From: CALROG01 sp943369755
GTDB lineage: Bacteria; Pseudomonadota; Gammaproteobacteria; Burkholderiales; Burkholderiaceae_C
DNA: 64,000 nucleotides
Reading direction: 5' to 3'
Assembly: GCA_943369755.1 (NCBI GenBank)
Contig: CALROG020000003.1
Location: 96,435-160,434, forward strand
In this document: positions 41,960 to 49,732 of the stretch, piece by piece
How positions within the stretch are numbered: position 1 is the stretch's first letter
How the letters are laid out: each line of letters starts with the position of its first letter
Made by a program: the position numbers and the translations under genes
The notes under the pieces: model-generated
What the model was told of the DNA's origin: nothing
What the model saw: only the letters and a program-made list of their open reading frames with translations
Databases searched by the model: none

Positions 41960-43024
41960 ATGGCACTCGTCTCGATGCGCGAGCTGCTGGACCACGCCGC
42001 CGCCAATGGCTACGGCATTCCAGCTTTCAACGTCAACAACCTTGAACAGGTTCAGGCCGTGATGGAGGCCGCCAGGGAAACCGGTGCGCCGGTGATCCTG
42101 CAGGCCAGTGCCGGCGCACGCAAGTACGCGGGCGAGGCGTTCATCAAGCACCTGATTCAGGCCGCCGTCGAGATGTACCCCAACATCCCGCTGGTGATGC
42201 ACCAGGACCACGGCCAGAGCCCCGACGTGTGCCAGGGCGCCATCAATCTCGGCTTCAGCTCCGTCATGATGGACGGCAGCCTGGAGGCCGACGGCAAGAC
42301 CATTGCCAGCTACGACTACAACGTGGATGTGACCGCCAAGGTGGTAGACATGGCCCACAAGCTGGGCGTGACGGTAGAAGGCGAACTGGGTTGCCTGGGC
42401 AGCCTGGAAACCATGAAGGGCGACAAGGAAGACGGCCACGGCACGGATGCGACGATGACGCGCGAACAGTTGTTGACCGATCCCGAGCAGGCTGCCGACT
42501 TTGTCAAGCGCACCCAGCTGGACGCCCTGGCGATTGCGATTGGCACCAGCCATGGCGCCTACAAGTTCACCCGCAAGCCCACCGGTGACATTCTGGCGAT
42601 TGACCGCATCAAGGAAATCAACCGCCGCATCCCCAATACCCACCTGGTGATGCATGGCTCCAGCAGCGTGCCGCAGGAGCTGCTGGCGATCATCCGCCAG
42701 TACGGCGGCCAGATGAAGGAAACCTATGGCGTGCCGGTAGAGGAAATCCAGCATGCCATCAAGTACGGGGTGCGCAAGATCAACATCGACACCGACATCC
42801 GCCTGGCCATGACCGGTGCGGTGCGCAAGTTTCTGGCCGAGAACCCCGAAAAGTTTGATGCCCGTGAGTGGCTCAAGCCCGCGCGCGAGGCCGCCAAGCA
42901 AATCTGCAAGCAGCGCTACATCGAGTTCGGCTGCGAAGGCCAGGGCGGCAAGATCAAGGGCGACAACCTGCAGGTGGTCGCCGCCAGGTACAGCAAGGGC
43001 GAACTGGCCCAGGTGGTGCATTGA
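41960..43024 (+). CDS. fba: Class II fructose-bisphosphate aldolase, Calvin-cycle subtype
   Basis: The 354-residue zinc enzyme cleaves or forms fructose-1,6-bisphosphate. From ATG 41960 (MALVSMRELLDHAAANGYG) it has PAFNVNNLEQVQAVMEAA, MHQDHGQSPDVC with Asp/His ligands, VEGELGCLGSLE, IAIGTSHGAYKF and MHGSSSVPQELL. The size and N-terminus fit the CbbA/Calvin type. The longer frame starting at 41840 passes through the pyk terminator and is rejected. Its TGA overlaps the TTG start of purC, so the two are coupled. Confidence 0.96.
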   Translation: MALVSMRELLDHAAANGYGIPAFNVNNLEQVQAVMEAARETGAPVILQASAGARKYAGEAFIKHLIQAAVEMYPNIPLVMHQDHGQSPDVCQGAINLGFSSVMMDGSLEADGKTIASYDYNVDVTAKVVDMAHKLGVTVEGELGCLGSLETMKGDKEDGHGTDATMTREQLLTDPEQAADFVKRTQLDALAIAIGTSHGAYKFTRKPTGDILAIDRIKEINRRIPNTHLVMHGSSSVPQELLAIIRQYGGQMKETYGVPVEEIQHAIKYGVRKINIDTDIRLAMTGAVRKFLAENPEKFDAREWLKPAREAAKQICKQRYIEFGCEGQGGKIKGDNLQVVAARYSKGELAQVVH

Positions 43025-43917
43025 GCGCTGCCCTGCACACATCGGCCCTGACCTCCCTGCCGCTGCTGGCGCGCGGCAAGGTGCGCGACAACTATGCCGT
43101 GGGCGAAGACCGCATCCTGATGGTCGCCAGCGACCGCATCAGTGCGTTTGACGTGATCATGGGCGAGCCGATTCCCGGCAAGGGCGAACTGCTCACGCAG
43201 ATGGCGCTGTTCTGGTTTGCGCGACTGGGCCATCTGTGCCCCAGCCACCTGACCGGCGACGACCCGGCCAGCGTGGTCTCACCGGCCGAGGCGGCGCAAA
43301 TCAGGGGCCGGGCCATGCTGGTCAAGCGCCTGAAGCCGATTCCAGTGGAAGCGGTGGTGCGCGGCTACCTGGCCGGCAGCGGCTGGAAGGAATACCAGGA
43401 AGGCCAGGCCGTGTGCGGCGTCCAGCTGCCGGCCGGCCTGAAGAACGCCAGCAAGCTGCCCGAGCCGATCTACACGCCCGCCGCCAAGGCGGAGGTGGGT
43501 GAGCACGACGAGAACATCACCTTCGAGAAGACGGTGGAGATCGTCGGGGCGGATCTGGCCGCGCGCATCCGCGACATCAGCATTGCCATCTACAAAACGG
43601 CCAGCGAGTTTGCGGCCACCAAGGGCATCATCATTGCGGACACCAAGTTCGAGTTCGGGCTGGACCGCGACGGCACGCTGGTGCTGATGGACGAGGTGCT
43701 GACGCCCGACTCGTCGCGCTACTGGCCGGCAGAGAGCTACGCAGAGGGCAGCAATCCGCCCAGTTATGACAAACAGTTTCTGCGCGACTGGCTGGAGACT
43801 GCCCAGGTCAACGGCAAGCCCTGGAGCAAAAGCCCCCCCGCGCCGCGCCTGCCGCGCGAGGTGGTTGAGAACACGGCCGCCAAGTACCGCGAGGCGCTGC
43901 AACGGCTGACGGCCTGA
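43021..43917 (+). CDS. purC: Phosphoribosylaminoimidazole-succinocarboxamide synthase
   Basis: PurC joins aspartate to CAIR in purine synthesis. The 298-residue protein is of the eukaryote/beta-proteobacterial long type: LLARGKVRDNYAVGEDRILM, VASDRISAFDVIMGEPI, RLKPIPVEAVVRGYLAGSG, IIADTKFEFGLDRDG, LMDEVLTPDSSRYW. The only sensible start is TTG 43021, overlapping the fba stop (TTGA), with AGGTGG upstream. The last 129 bp before the stop (43786-43914) occur again at 46846-46974, beyond the inserted surface-protein gene; see findings. Confidence 0.95.
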   Translation: MSAALHTSALTSLPLLARGKVRDNYAVGEDRILMVASDRISAFDVIMGEPIPGKGELLTQMALFWFARLGHLCPSHLTGDDPASVVSPAEAAQIRGRAMLVKRLKPIPVEAVVRGYLAGSGWKEYQEGQAVCGVQLPAGLKNASKLPEPIYTPAAKAEVGEHDENITFEKTVEIVGADLAARIRDISIAIYKTASEFAATKGIIIADTKFEFGLDRDGTLVLMDEVLTPDSSRYWPAESYAEGSNPPSYDKQFLRDWLETAQVNGKPWSKSPPAPRLPREVVENTAAKYREALQRLTA

Positions 43918-43963
43918 TTTCCGTCAGGCGCCCGCCGCTAGCCGGCATGGTGTTGCCAGGAAA

Positions 43964-43981
43964 GCCTGCTCTAACGCAGGC
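43964..43981 (-). terminator. Weak hairpin after the surface-protein gene
   Basis: GCCTGC, loop TCTAAC and GCAGGC lie between the convergent stops of purC and the surface-protein gene. On the minus strand the stem is followed by TTTCCT, so it is at best a weak intrinsic terminator. Confidence 0.4.
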
Positions 43982-43987
43982 CATGGC

Positions 43988-46453
43988 CTACGCCACGAAC
44001 ACAGTCGCCGCGCCGGAGGCACCCGTGGACAGGGCGGTCACACCGGTCACGCCGGTGAGCTGGACGACCACGTCCACGCCCGCCGCGTAGGTGGCTGTAG
44101 CGTCGCCTTGCTCATAAATGAAGGTATTCCCGCCGTGCTCGAAGCCGATGACGTTGTATTGGGTCGTGCCCGCCAAAGATGCGGCGGCGTCAATCTTGTT
44201 TTGCAGCGTCGCCCCGGCAGCGGCCGTGCCCGAGAAGGTGATGATGCCGCTGGTGATCGCGCCCGACAGGTTGGTCACGCCCGTGGCGGCGGCACCTGCA
44301 TTGCCTGCGATCGTGACGTTGTTGATGAGATCGAGCTTGTCGCCGGTGCCCGCCGCGTTGGTGAAGCCCGAGATGGCCTGGAACACGGTGGCCGTGCTGC
44401 CGGTGGCCGAGGTGATGAGCACTTGGTCGGCCTTGGTGGTCGACTTGGTGATGTCCACCGTGAGGGGCGCGGCACCGCCCGTGAGCACGTTCGTGCCCGA
44501 CGAGCCCTTGAGCGTGTAGCCGTTGCCCGTGGCCCCCGTGCCATTGAAGGTGAAGTTGCCGGTGGCGGCGCTGGCATCGACCGTCATGCCGGAATTGACG
44601 GCGACGGCGCCGCTGGTCACGGAAACATTCCCGGCGCCTGTGACGGTGATGCTGGTCAGGGCGGTCGCGTTGTTCAGGCCGCTGATGAGCAAGTTGTCGG
44701 TGGCCTTGAGGTTCAGGATTTCCGAGCCCGTCAGGCCGGGCGCGCCCAGGTTGATGGTGTTGACGGCGGTCAGGCCGTCGTTCGCCTCGATGGTCACCGT
44801 ATCGATCTGCCCGCCGGTGGTGGCGCCCTTGAGGTTCAGGTTGGGCGAGCCGCTGGCGTAGACCGTGACATTGGCGCCGACCGTGGCGGAAACGTTGTTC
44901 ACCACGTTGCTCGCGCCGCCCAGGCGCAGGCCGGTCAGCGTGTTGTTGGCCGAGAGGTGGTCCAGGTCAACGGTGATGTTCGCCGCGATGTCGACCACCT
45001 CGAAATTCTTGATGAAGGCACCCGTGACGCCCGTGATAAAGGTGGCGTTGTTGGTGCGGATCGTGTCGGTACCGCCGCCGCCGTCCAGCGATGCACCCGC
45101 GGCCAGCACGGTGCCCAGGCCCACGGCGTCGTTGCCGCCGCCGCCGATGAACTTGAGCGTGCTGGCGTTGGCGGGATTGCCAGCCTGCACCAGCGTGCCG
45201 CCGGTTGTCTGGGCGGATGCGTCAATGGTGATGATGTTCTTGTTGAGTGAAAAGCCGTAGTTGACGCCACGCAGGTCCACGGTGCCCGCGCCGGTCACTG
45301 TCAGCTTGGTGTCGTTGGTGGACGACAGGGCCGCCCACAGGTCGGTCGATGCATTGATGGTGATGGCCGTGGAGCTGGAAGGTGTCACGATCACGCCCGC
45401 CGTGCCGGTGACGCTCAGGGCGTTGGCCGCGCCGGTGGAGTTGATGACGGTGGAGGTCACGCCCGCGCCCGTGAGGAACACGTTGGTGCCGGCATTGGAC
45501 TTCACCCCGTTTTGCAGGTTGAGCGTGGCGACCGTCGCGCCTGCGGCGTAGCCAAAGTTGAATGAGCCAGGCGACAGCGCGGCGTTGTCGCCCAGGATGC
45601 CGTACTGCACACCAGCGCCTGCGTTGGTGGCTGTGATGGTTGCCGTCGCGCGGTCGGCATTGAAGTGGGTCATCCCCACCAGACCCGAGACATCGGTCGA
45701 GTTGAGGTTGGACGTGGCGTTGATGTTGAAGACTTCAATATTCTTGAAGGTGGCGGCGGGCAGGGCGGCGGCCGATGTGTTGGTGAAGGTGAAGGTATCC
45801 GTCCCGCCCGCGCCATCAATCGTGTCGGCTGGCTGCAGCGTGGCGGTGGTGGCGGTGAACGTGTCGTTCGTATCGGCGCCGGTCATGGTGTCGGTGCCGG
45901 CGGTCAGCGTGAAGCTCAGGGGCGCAGGCGCAGGCGACGACGCGATGGGCCCGGTCGTGGCCAGGCCGACAGTGCCGGGGTCAACGGTCACGCCGGCCAG
46001 GAGCAGCTTGAGCGTCGCATACTCGGTGGTGGAGTTGGGCTTGGTGAGCGTGTGGTATTCCGAGACGGCGGTCTTGTTTTGCAGCAGTGTTTTGGCGTCG
46101 GCAAACTGCGGGGCCGTTGTGTTGGCCAGCGCCACCATGGCGTCGTAGGCGATTTGCCCCTTGTCCACGCCTGCCCTGACCTTGGCCAGAACGAATTCGA
46201 AAGCGATTGAATTGCCTTGCAGGCCCAGGGGGACGAGCAGCGTCGCCGCGAAATTCTCCGGCGTCTGCGTCGGTGGGTTGATGGACCGGAACACGCTGCC
46301 TGCCGCCAGCTCGACCGCCAGCTTTGCAAGATCGCGGCCATTGGCTTCAAATGACCGGGTCAGGTCTGGCAGGTAGCTGGCGCCCAGGGCGCTGTTGAAC
46401 ATCACCACCGTCAGTTTGATGATGTCGGTCCGTTCTTGAGAAGTGAGCGCCAT
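43988..46453 (-). CDS. RTX/bluetail-like surface or secreted beta-repeat protein
   Basis: The 821-residue protein is Ala/Thr/Gly/Asn/Val-rich, poor in Lys/Arg, and has no Cys and no signal peptide. The N-terminal 150 residues are helical and resemble a degenerate DUF4214 module (ERTDIIKLTVVMFNSALG). The rest is repetitive beta structure with RTX-like turns (DGAGGTDTF, GGGGNDAVG, DGGGGTDTI). It ends in a hydrophobic tail (TGASGAATVFVA) after FEHGGNTFIYEQGDAT, like type I secreted S-layer or bluetail proteins. Secretion by a type I system is inferred; no such system is in this window. It sits between purC and the thioredoxin gene and is flanked by fragments of both, so it is probably acquired. 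Confidence 0.82.
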   Translation of the reverse strand: MALTSQERTDIIKLTVVMFNSALGASYLPDLTRSFEANGRDLAKLAVELAAGSVFRSINPPTQTPENFAATLLVPLGLQGNSIAFEFVLAKVRAGVDKGQIAYDAMVALANTTAPQFADAKTLLQNKTAVSEYHTLTKPNSTTEYATLKLLLAGVTVDPGTVGLATTGPIASSPAPAPLSFTLTAGTDTMTGADTNDTFTATTATLQPADTIDGAGGTDTFTFTNTSAAALPAATFKNIEVFNINATSNLNSTDVSGLVGMTHFNADRATATITATNAGAGVQYGILGDNAALSPGSFNFGYAAGATVATLNLQNGVKSNAGTNVFLTGAGVTSTVINSTGAANALSVTGTAGVIVTPSSSTAITINASTDLWAALSSTNDTKLTVTGAGTVDLRGVNYGFSLNKNIITIDASAQTTGGTLVQAGNPANASTLKFIGGGGNDAVGLGTVLAAGASLDGGGGTDTIRTNNATFITGVTGAFIKNFEVVDIAANITVDLDHLSANNTLTGLRLGGASNVVNNVSATVGANVTVYASGSPNLNLKGATTGGQIDTVTIEANDGLTAVNTINLGAPGLTGSEILNLKATDNLLISGLNNATALTSITVTGAGNVSVTSGAVAVNSGMTVDASAATGNFTFNGTGATGNGYTLKGSSGTNVLTGGAAPLTVDITKSTTKADQVLITSATGSTATVFQAISGFTNAAGTGDKLDLINNVTIAGNAGAAATGVTNLSGAITSGIITFSGTAAAGATLQNKIDAAASLAGTTQYNVIGFEHGGNTFIYEQGDATATYAAGVDVVVQLTGVTGVTALSTGASGAATVFVA

Positions 46454-46564
46454 GGGGTGCCTTTGGTGTTTCAGTTTGTTGCAATTGGGTAATGATGCCC
46501 GAACTTGTTCCGGGCGGCACCACCCAGGCCATGTTGGCGTTTGCAGATATGGAGTTGCCGGGGC

Positions 46565-46845
46565 CTAGCTCAACACCACGCTGGACAACCGCCTGCGGTA
46601 GGTCGCCACCACCGGGTCGTCGGGCGGGATCTGACCTTCGGCCACCTTGGGTTTGGGCGGCTCAATGATGTCCAGTAGGGCGATGTAGGTCTTGCGCGCC
46701 AGGTCGTCGCTCCAGGCCTTGTCGCGCATCAGGACCTCCAGCACTCGTCCATCGCCGCCGTCCACTGCTGCTGCGTCATCAGCACCTGGGCTTTGCCAAA
46801 GCGGGCTTGGAAATCCCGCTTGTTGGCACTGATCTTTGCATCAAA
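46565..46845 (-). pseudogene. Remnant of a thioredoxin-TPR gene 3' end (frameshifted)
   Basis: Read on minus from 46845, FDAKISANKRDFQARFGKA then VLMTQQQWTAAMDE aligns with the intact thioredoxin gene (FDARIAQNKRDFDTRYGKA, VLMAAGEWTAAMDE). After MDE one base is missing; the downstream frame continues VLEVLMRDKAWSDDLARKT and ends YRRRLSSVVLS at the stop at 46565, matching the intact protein's EIVMRDKTWNDQAARK and YRRKLSMALN. The 5' side is cut at 46845 exactly where a second purC 3' end begins. The protein-level divergence from the intact copy is large, so it looks like a homologue from another lineage rather than a recent duplicate. Confidence 0.8.
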
Positions 46846-46974
46846 GACTGGCTGGAAACCGCGCAGGTCAACGGCAAGCCCTGGAGCAAAAGCCCGCCTG
46901 CGCCGCGCCTGCCGCGCGAGGTGGTGGAGAACACGGCCGCCAAGTACCGCGAGGCGCTGCAGCGGTTGACGGCC
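46846..46974 (+). pseudogene. Second copy of the purC 3' end
   Basis: These 129 bp match 43786-43914 of purC without gaps. I count 8 differences, all synonymous. The frame lacks a purC start and runs on past the match to a stop at 47007, overlapping the end of the thioredoxin gene. It is therefore a fragment, presumably the original purC end of this locus. Confidence 0.9.
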
Positions 46975-46987
46975 GGAGACGACCGCC

Positions 46988-47944
46988 TCAGTTCAGCGCC
47001 ATGCTGAGCTTGCGGCGGTAGCGCGAAACCAATTCAGCCTGAGGATCGATCGGTGCCAACGACTTGCCGGCCAACTCTATTCCACTGGCGGTTTTCCCGG
47101 TGAGTTCGGCGCCGGCCTTGGGCTTCGGGGGCGCCAAAAGCTCAAGAATGGCCACAAAGCTCTTTCGTGCGGCCTGGTCGTTCCAGGTCTTGTCGCGCAT
47201 CACGATCTCCAGCAGCTCGTCCATCGCGGCGGTCCATTCGCCTGCCGCCATCAGTACCCGGGCCTTGCCATAGCGGGTGTCAAAGTCGCGCTTGTTTTGT
47301 GCAATGCGGGCGTCAAAGGTTTCAATGTCCCACTGCCCCATGGCGTCACGGTCGGCAAACTCCATTGCTTCCAGCCAGTGCAGCAAGGCCTCAAACCGAA
47401 GCGGCCTGGGGATGCGCGCCAGCGGCTCGGCAAGGGCGGTGCGGGCAGCGGCATCATCGCCTTGCCCAATCAGCAGGCGGACGTAGTCGTATCGAGCGTC
47501 GTCGTTGGTCGGGTCGGCAGCAAGCGCATCGGCCAGCAGGGCCAGCGCTGAATCGATGTCGCCGGACTCGATCAAGGCTTCCGCCTGGCCGGTTTCAGCC
47601 TCTGCAAGCAACGCGTTTTCCGACGGCACATGCTTGTCCAGAAACTCCTTGATCTTGCCTTCTGGCAACGCGCCCATGAAGCCGTCCACCGGCTTGCCGC
47701 CTTTGAGCAAAATGCAGGTGGGGATGCTGCGAATGCCAAAAGCGCCAGCGAGCTGCTGCTCCTGGTCAGAGTCGATCTTCACCAGCTTGAAGCGGCCGGC
47801 GTAGTCGGCCTCCAGCTTTTCCAGCAACGGGCCGATGACCTTGCAGGGCCCGCACCAGGGGGCCCAGAAATCCACCAGTACGGGGGTTTGCATCGAGGCC
47901 GCAATGACCTCGGACTCAAAGTTTTCAAGGGTGACGTCAATCAT
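46988..47944 (-). CDS. ybbN: Thioredoxin-TPR co-chaperone, CnoX/YbbN-like
   Basis: The 318-residue protein has an N-terminal thioredoxin domain with active-site WCGPC (residues about 30-34; VLVDFWAPWCGPCKVIGPLL, cis-Pro in GIRSIPTCILL) and a C-terminal TPR region (ALIESGDIDSALALLADALA; NKRDFDTRYGKARVLMAAG). In E. coli the homologue protects proteins from oxidation and hands them to GroEL and DnaK, though it lacks the CGPC Cys pair; here both Cys are present, so redox activity is likely. Compared with the remnant next to it, the intact protein has a longer insert between PPKPK and the final YRRKLS. It is divergent from purE. Confidence 0.92.
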   Translation of the reverse strand: MIDVTLENFESEVIAASMQTPVLVDFWAPWCGPCKVIGPLLEKLEADYAGRFKLVKIDSDQEQQLAGAFGIRSIPTCILLKGGKPVDGFMGALPEGKIKEFLDKHVPSENALLAEAETGQAEALIESGDIDSALALLADALAADPTNDDARYDYVRLLIGQGDDAAARTALAEPLARIPRPLRFEALLHWLEAMEFADRDAMGQWDIETFDARIAQNKRDFDTRYGKARVLMAAGEWTAAMDELLEIVMRDKTWNDQAARKSFVAILELLAPPKPKAGAELTGKTASGIELAGKSLAPIDPQAELVSRYRRKLSMALN

Positions 47945-47993
47945 GGCGGGCAGTTCGGGGCCTAAAAGTAAAATTCAATCTTTAGGAGCATTG

Positions 47994-48485
47994 ATGAGCT
48001 CAATACAAATTGGCGTGGTGATGGGGTCCAGCTCGGACTGGGAGACGATGCAGCACGCAGTGCAGATTCTCCAGGAATTCGGCATTGCCTATGAATCCAG
48101 GGTGGTTTCCGCCCACCGCATGCCGGACGACATGTTCGCCTACGCTGAAAGCGCGGTCGGGCGCGGCCTCAAGGCGATCATCGCCGGGGCGGGCGGCGCG
48201 GCCCATCTGCCGGGCATGATCGCGGCCAAAACCACGCTGCCGGTGTTGGGCGTGCCGGTGGCCAGCAAGCACCTGCAAGGCGTGGATTCGCTGCACAGCA
48301 TCGTGCAAATGCCGCGCGGCATTCCGGTGGCCACCTTTGCCATTGGTGCCGCAGGTGCGGCCAACGCGGCACTGTTTGCGGTGGCCTTGCTGGCCAATGA
48401 GAGCCCGGCGTTGCGCCACCAGCTCGAAGCCTTTCGAACCCGGCAGACCGAAGTCGCGCGCGCCATGACGCTGCCGCCCGCATGA
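47994..48485 (+). CDS. purE: N5-carboxyaminoimidazole ribonucleotide mutase
   Basis: The 163-residue class I PurE converts N5-CAIR to CAIR. It has GVVMGSSSDWETM, VVSAHRMPDDMFAYAE, AGAGGAAHLPGMIAAKT and VASKHLQGVDSLHSIVQMP. ATG 47994 is preceded by AGGAG (47984-47988); the longer frame from 47835 overlaps the thioredoxin gene and is rejected. Its TGA overlaps the purK ATG, coupling the two consecutive enzymes. Confidence 0.97.
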   Translation: MSSIQIGVVMGSSSDWETMQHAVQILQEFGIAYESRVVSAHRMPDDMFAYAESAVGRGLKAIIAGAGGAAHLPGMIAAKTTLPVLGVPVASKHLQGVDSLHSIVQMPRGIPVATFAIGAAGAANAALFAVALLANESPALRHQLEAFRTRQTEVARAMTLPPA

Positions 48486-49732
48486 GCGCCGCCGGGCCGT
48501 CCGAAGGCGCGAAGGCCCCCTTGGGGGGCAGCGCAGTACACGAAGTGACAAGTGCGCGGGCGATCCTGCCCGGCGCGACGCTGGGCGTGATGGGCGGCGG
48601 CCAACTGGGGCGCATGTTTGCCCACGCTGCGCAGCAGATGGGCTATTTCACCGCCGTACTGGATGCCGATGCCAACAGCCCGGCCGGTCTGGTCAGCCAC
48701 CACCATGTGAAGACCGGCTACCAGGACCCGATCGGGCTGGCCGAGCTGGCGCGCCTGAGCGCTGCCATCACCACCGAATTTGAAAACGTGCCGGCCGGTG
48801 CGCTGCGCACTCTGGCTGCCTCGCGTCCGGTGGCCCCTGCGGGTGACGCAGTGGCGATTGCCCAGGACCGGGCTCAGGAAAAAGCGCACTTCGCGCGCTG
48901 CGGCGTGGCCTGCGCGCCTTACGCCGTAATTGAAACCGCCGACCAATTGGCGGCGGTGAGCAACGACCTGTTGCCCGGAATCGTCAAGACCACGCGGCTG
49001 GGGTATGACGGCAAGGGCCAGATCCGGGTAGCAACGCGTGAGCAACTGGCCGCCGCGTGGCAGCAACTAAAGCAGGTGCCCTGTGTGCTGGAAAAGTTGC
49101 TGCCGCTGGCCGCCGAGATCTCGGTGATCGTCGCGCGTGGGCGCGATGGCCAGATGGTCAACCTGCCACCGCAGCTCAACCTGCACCGCGACGGTATTCT
49201 GGCGGTGACTCAGGTTGATGCACAAAATATGCCACTAGCCCGCGCGGAATATGCGGTAGCCGCTACAAAATCAATAGCGTCCGGGTTGGGCTATGTCGGC
49301 GTATTGTGTGTGGAGTACTTTGTGCTGGCCGACGGCTCGCTGGTGGTCAACGAGATGGCGCCGCGCCCGCACAACAGTGGCCACTACAGCCTGGACGCCT
49401 GCGACGCGTCGCAGTTCGAGCTGCAAGTGCGCGCCATGACCGGCCTGGCGCTGGTGCAGCCGCGCCAGCACAGCGCGGCGATCATGCTGAACCTGCTGGG
49501 CGACCTGTGGTTTGCACCGAATGCGCTTCGGGCTGAGCCGGTTGAAGCACCGGCAACGCCGCCCTGGCGCGAAGTTCTGGCGCTGCCGGGCACCCACTTG
49601 CACTTGTACGGCAAGGCCGACGCGCGGCCCGGCCGCAAGATGGGGCACCTGAACATCACCGGCGCTGATGCAGCGGGCGTGCGCGTCACCGCGCTGCGGG
49701 CTGCGGCCTTGTTGGGCATCGAGACATTCTGA
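48482..49732 (+). CDS. purK: N5-carboxyaminoimidazole ribonucleotide synthase
   Basis: PurK carboxylates AIR with ATP and bicarbonate. The 416-residue ATP-grasp protein has TLGVMGGGQLGRMFAHAA, TTEFENVPAGAL, KTTRLGYDGKGQIRV, EKLLPLAAEISVIVARG, EMAPRPHNSGHYSLDACD and KMGHLNITG. Two mobile repeats are built into it. Residues about 3-27 (GPSEGAKAPLGGSAVHEVTS) come from repeat family B, and about 20 residues (MPLARAEYAVAATKSIAS) just before GLGYVGVLCVEYF come from family A. A GTG at 48545 is an alternative start that would skip most of the family B peptide. All catalytic motifs look intact. Confidence 0.95.
   Translation: MSAAGPSEGAKAPLGGSAVHEVTSARAILPGATLGVMGGGQLGRMFAHAAQQMGYFTAVLDADANSPAGLVSHHHVKTGYQDPIGLAELARLSAAITTEFENVPAGALRTLAASRPVAPAGDAVAIAQDRAQEKAHFARCGVACAPYAVIETADQLAAVSNDLLPGIVKTTRLGYDGKGQIRVATREQLAAAWQQLKQVPCVLEKLLPLAAEISVIVARGRDGQMVNLPPQLNLHRDGILAVTQVDAQNMPLARAEYAVAATKSIASGLGYVGVLCVEYFVLADGSLVVNEMAPRPHNSGHYSLDACDASQFELQVRAMTGLALVQPRQHSAAIMLNLLGDLWFAPNALRAEPVEAPATPPWREVLALPGTHLHLYGKADARPGRKMGHLNITGADAAGVRVTALRAAALLGIETF
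48490..48561 (-). repeat. Dispersed repeat family B, copy 1 (5' end of purK)
   Basis: On the minus strand: CTTGTCACTTCGTGTACTGC, GCTGCCCCCCAAGGGGGCC, then a GC-rich end with CGGCCCGGCGGC. It matches copy 2 at 50731-50806 in inverted orientation. It is translated in purK on the opposite strand. Confidence 0.8.
49221..49279 (-). repeat. Dispersed repeat family A, copy 6 (inside purK)
   Basis: On the minus strand: GCTATTGATTTTGTAGCGGC, TACCGCATATTCCGCGCGGG, CTAGTGGCATATTTTG. It is antisense to purK and read in the same antisense frame as copy 1 in the efflux channel gene. Confidence 0.85.

Noticed and set aside
44108..45250. Plus-strand frames opposite the surface-protein gene
   Set aside because: Both antisense frames are low-complexity reflections of the repetitive sense gene.
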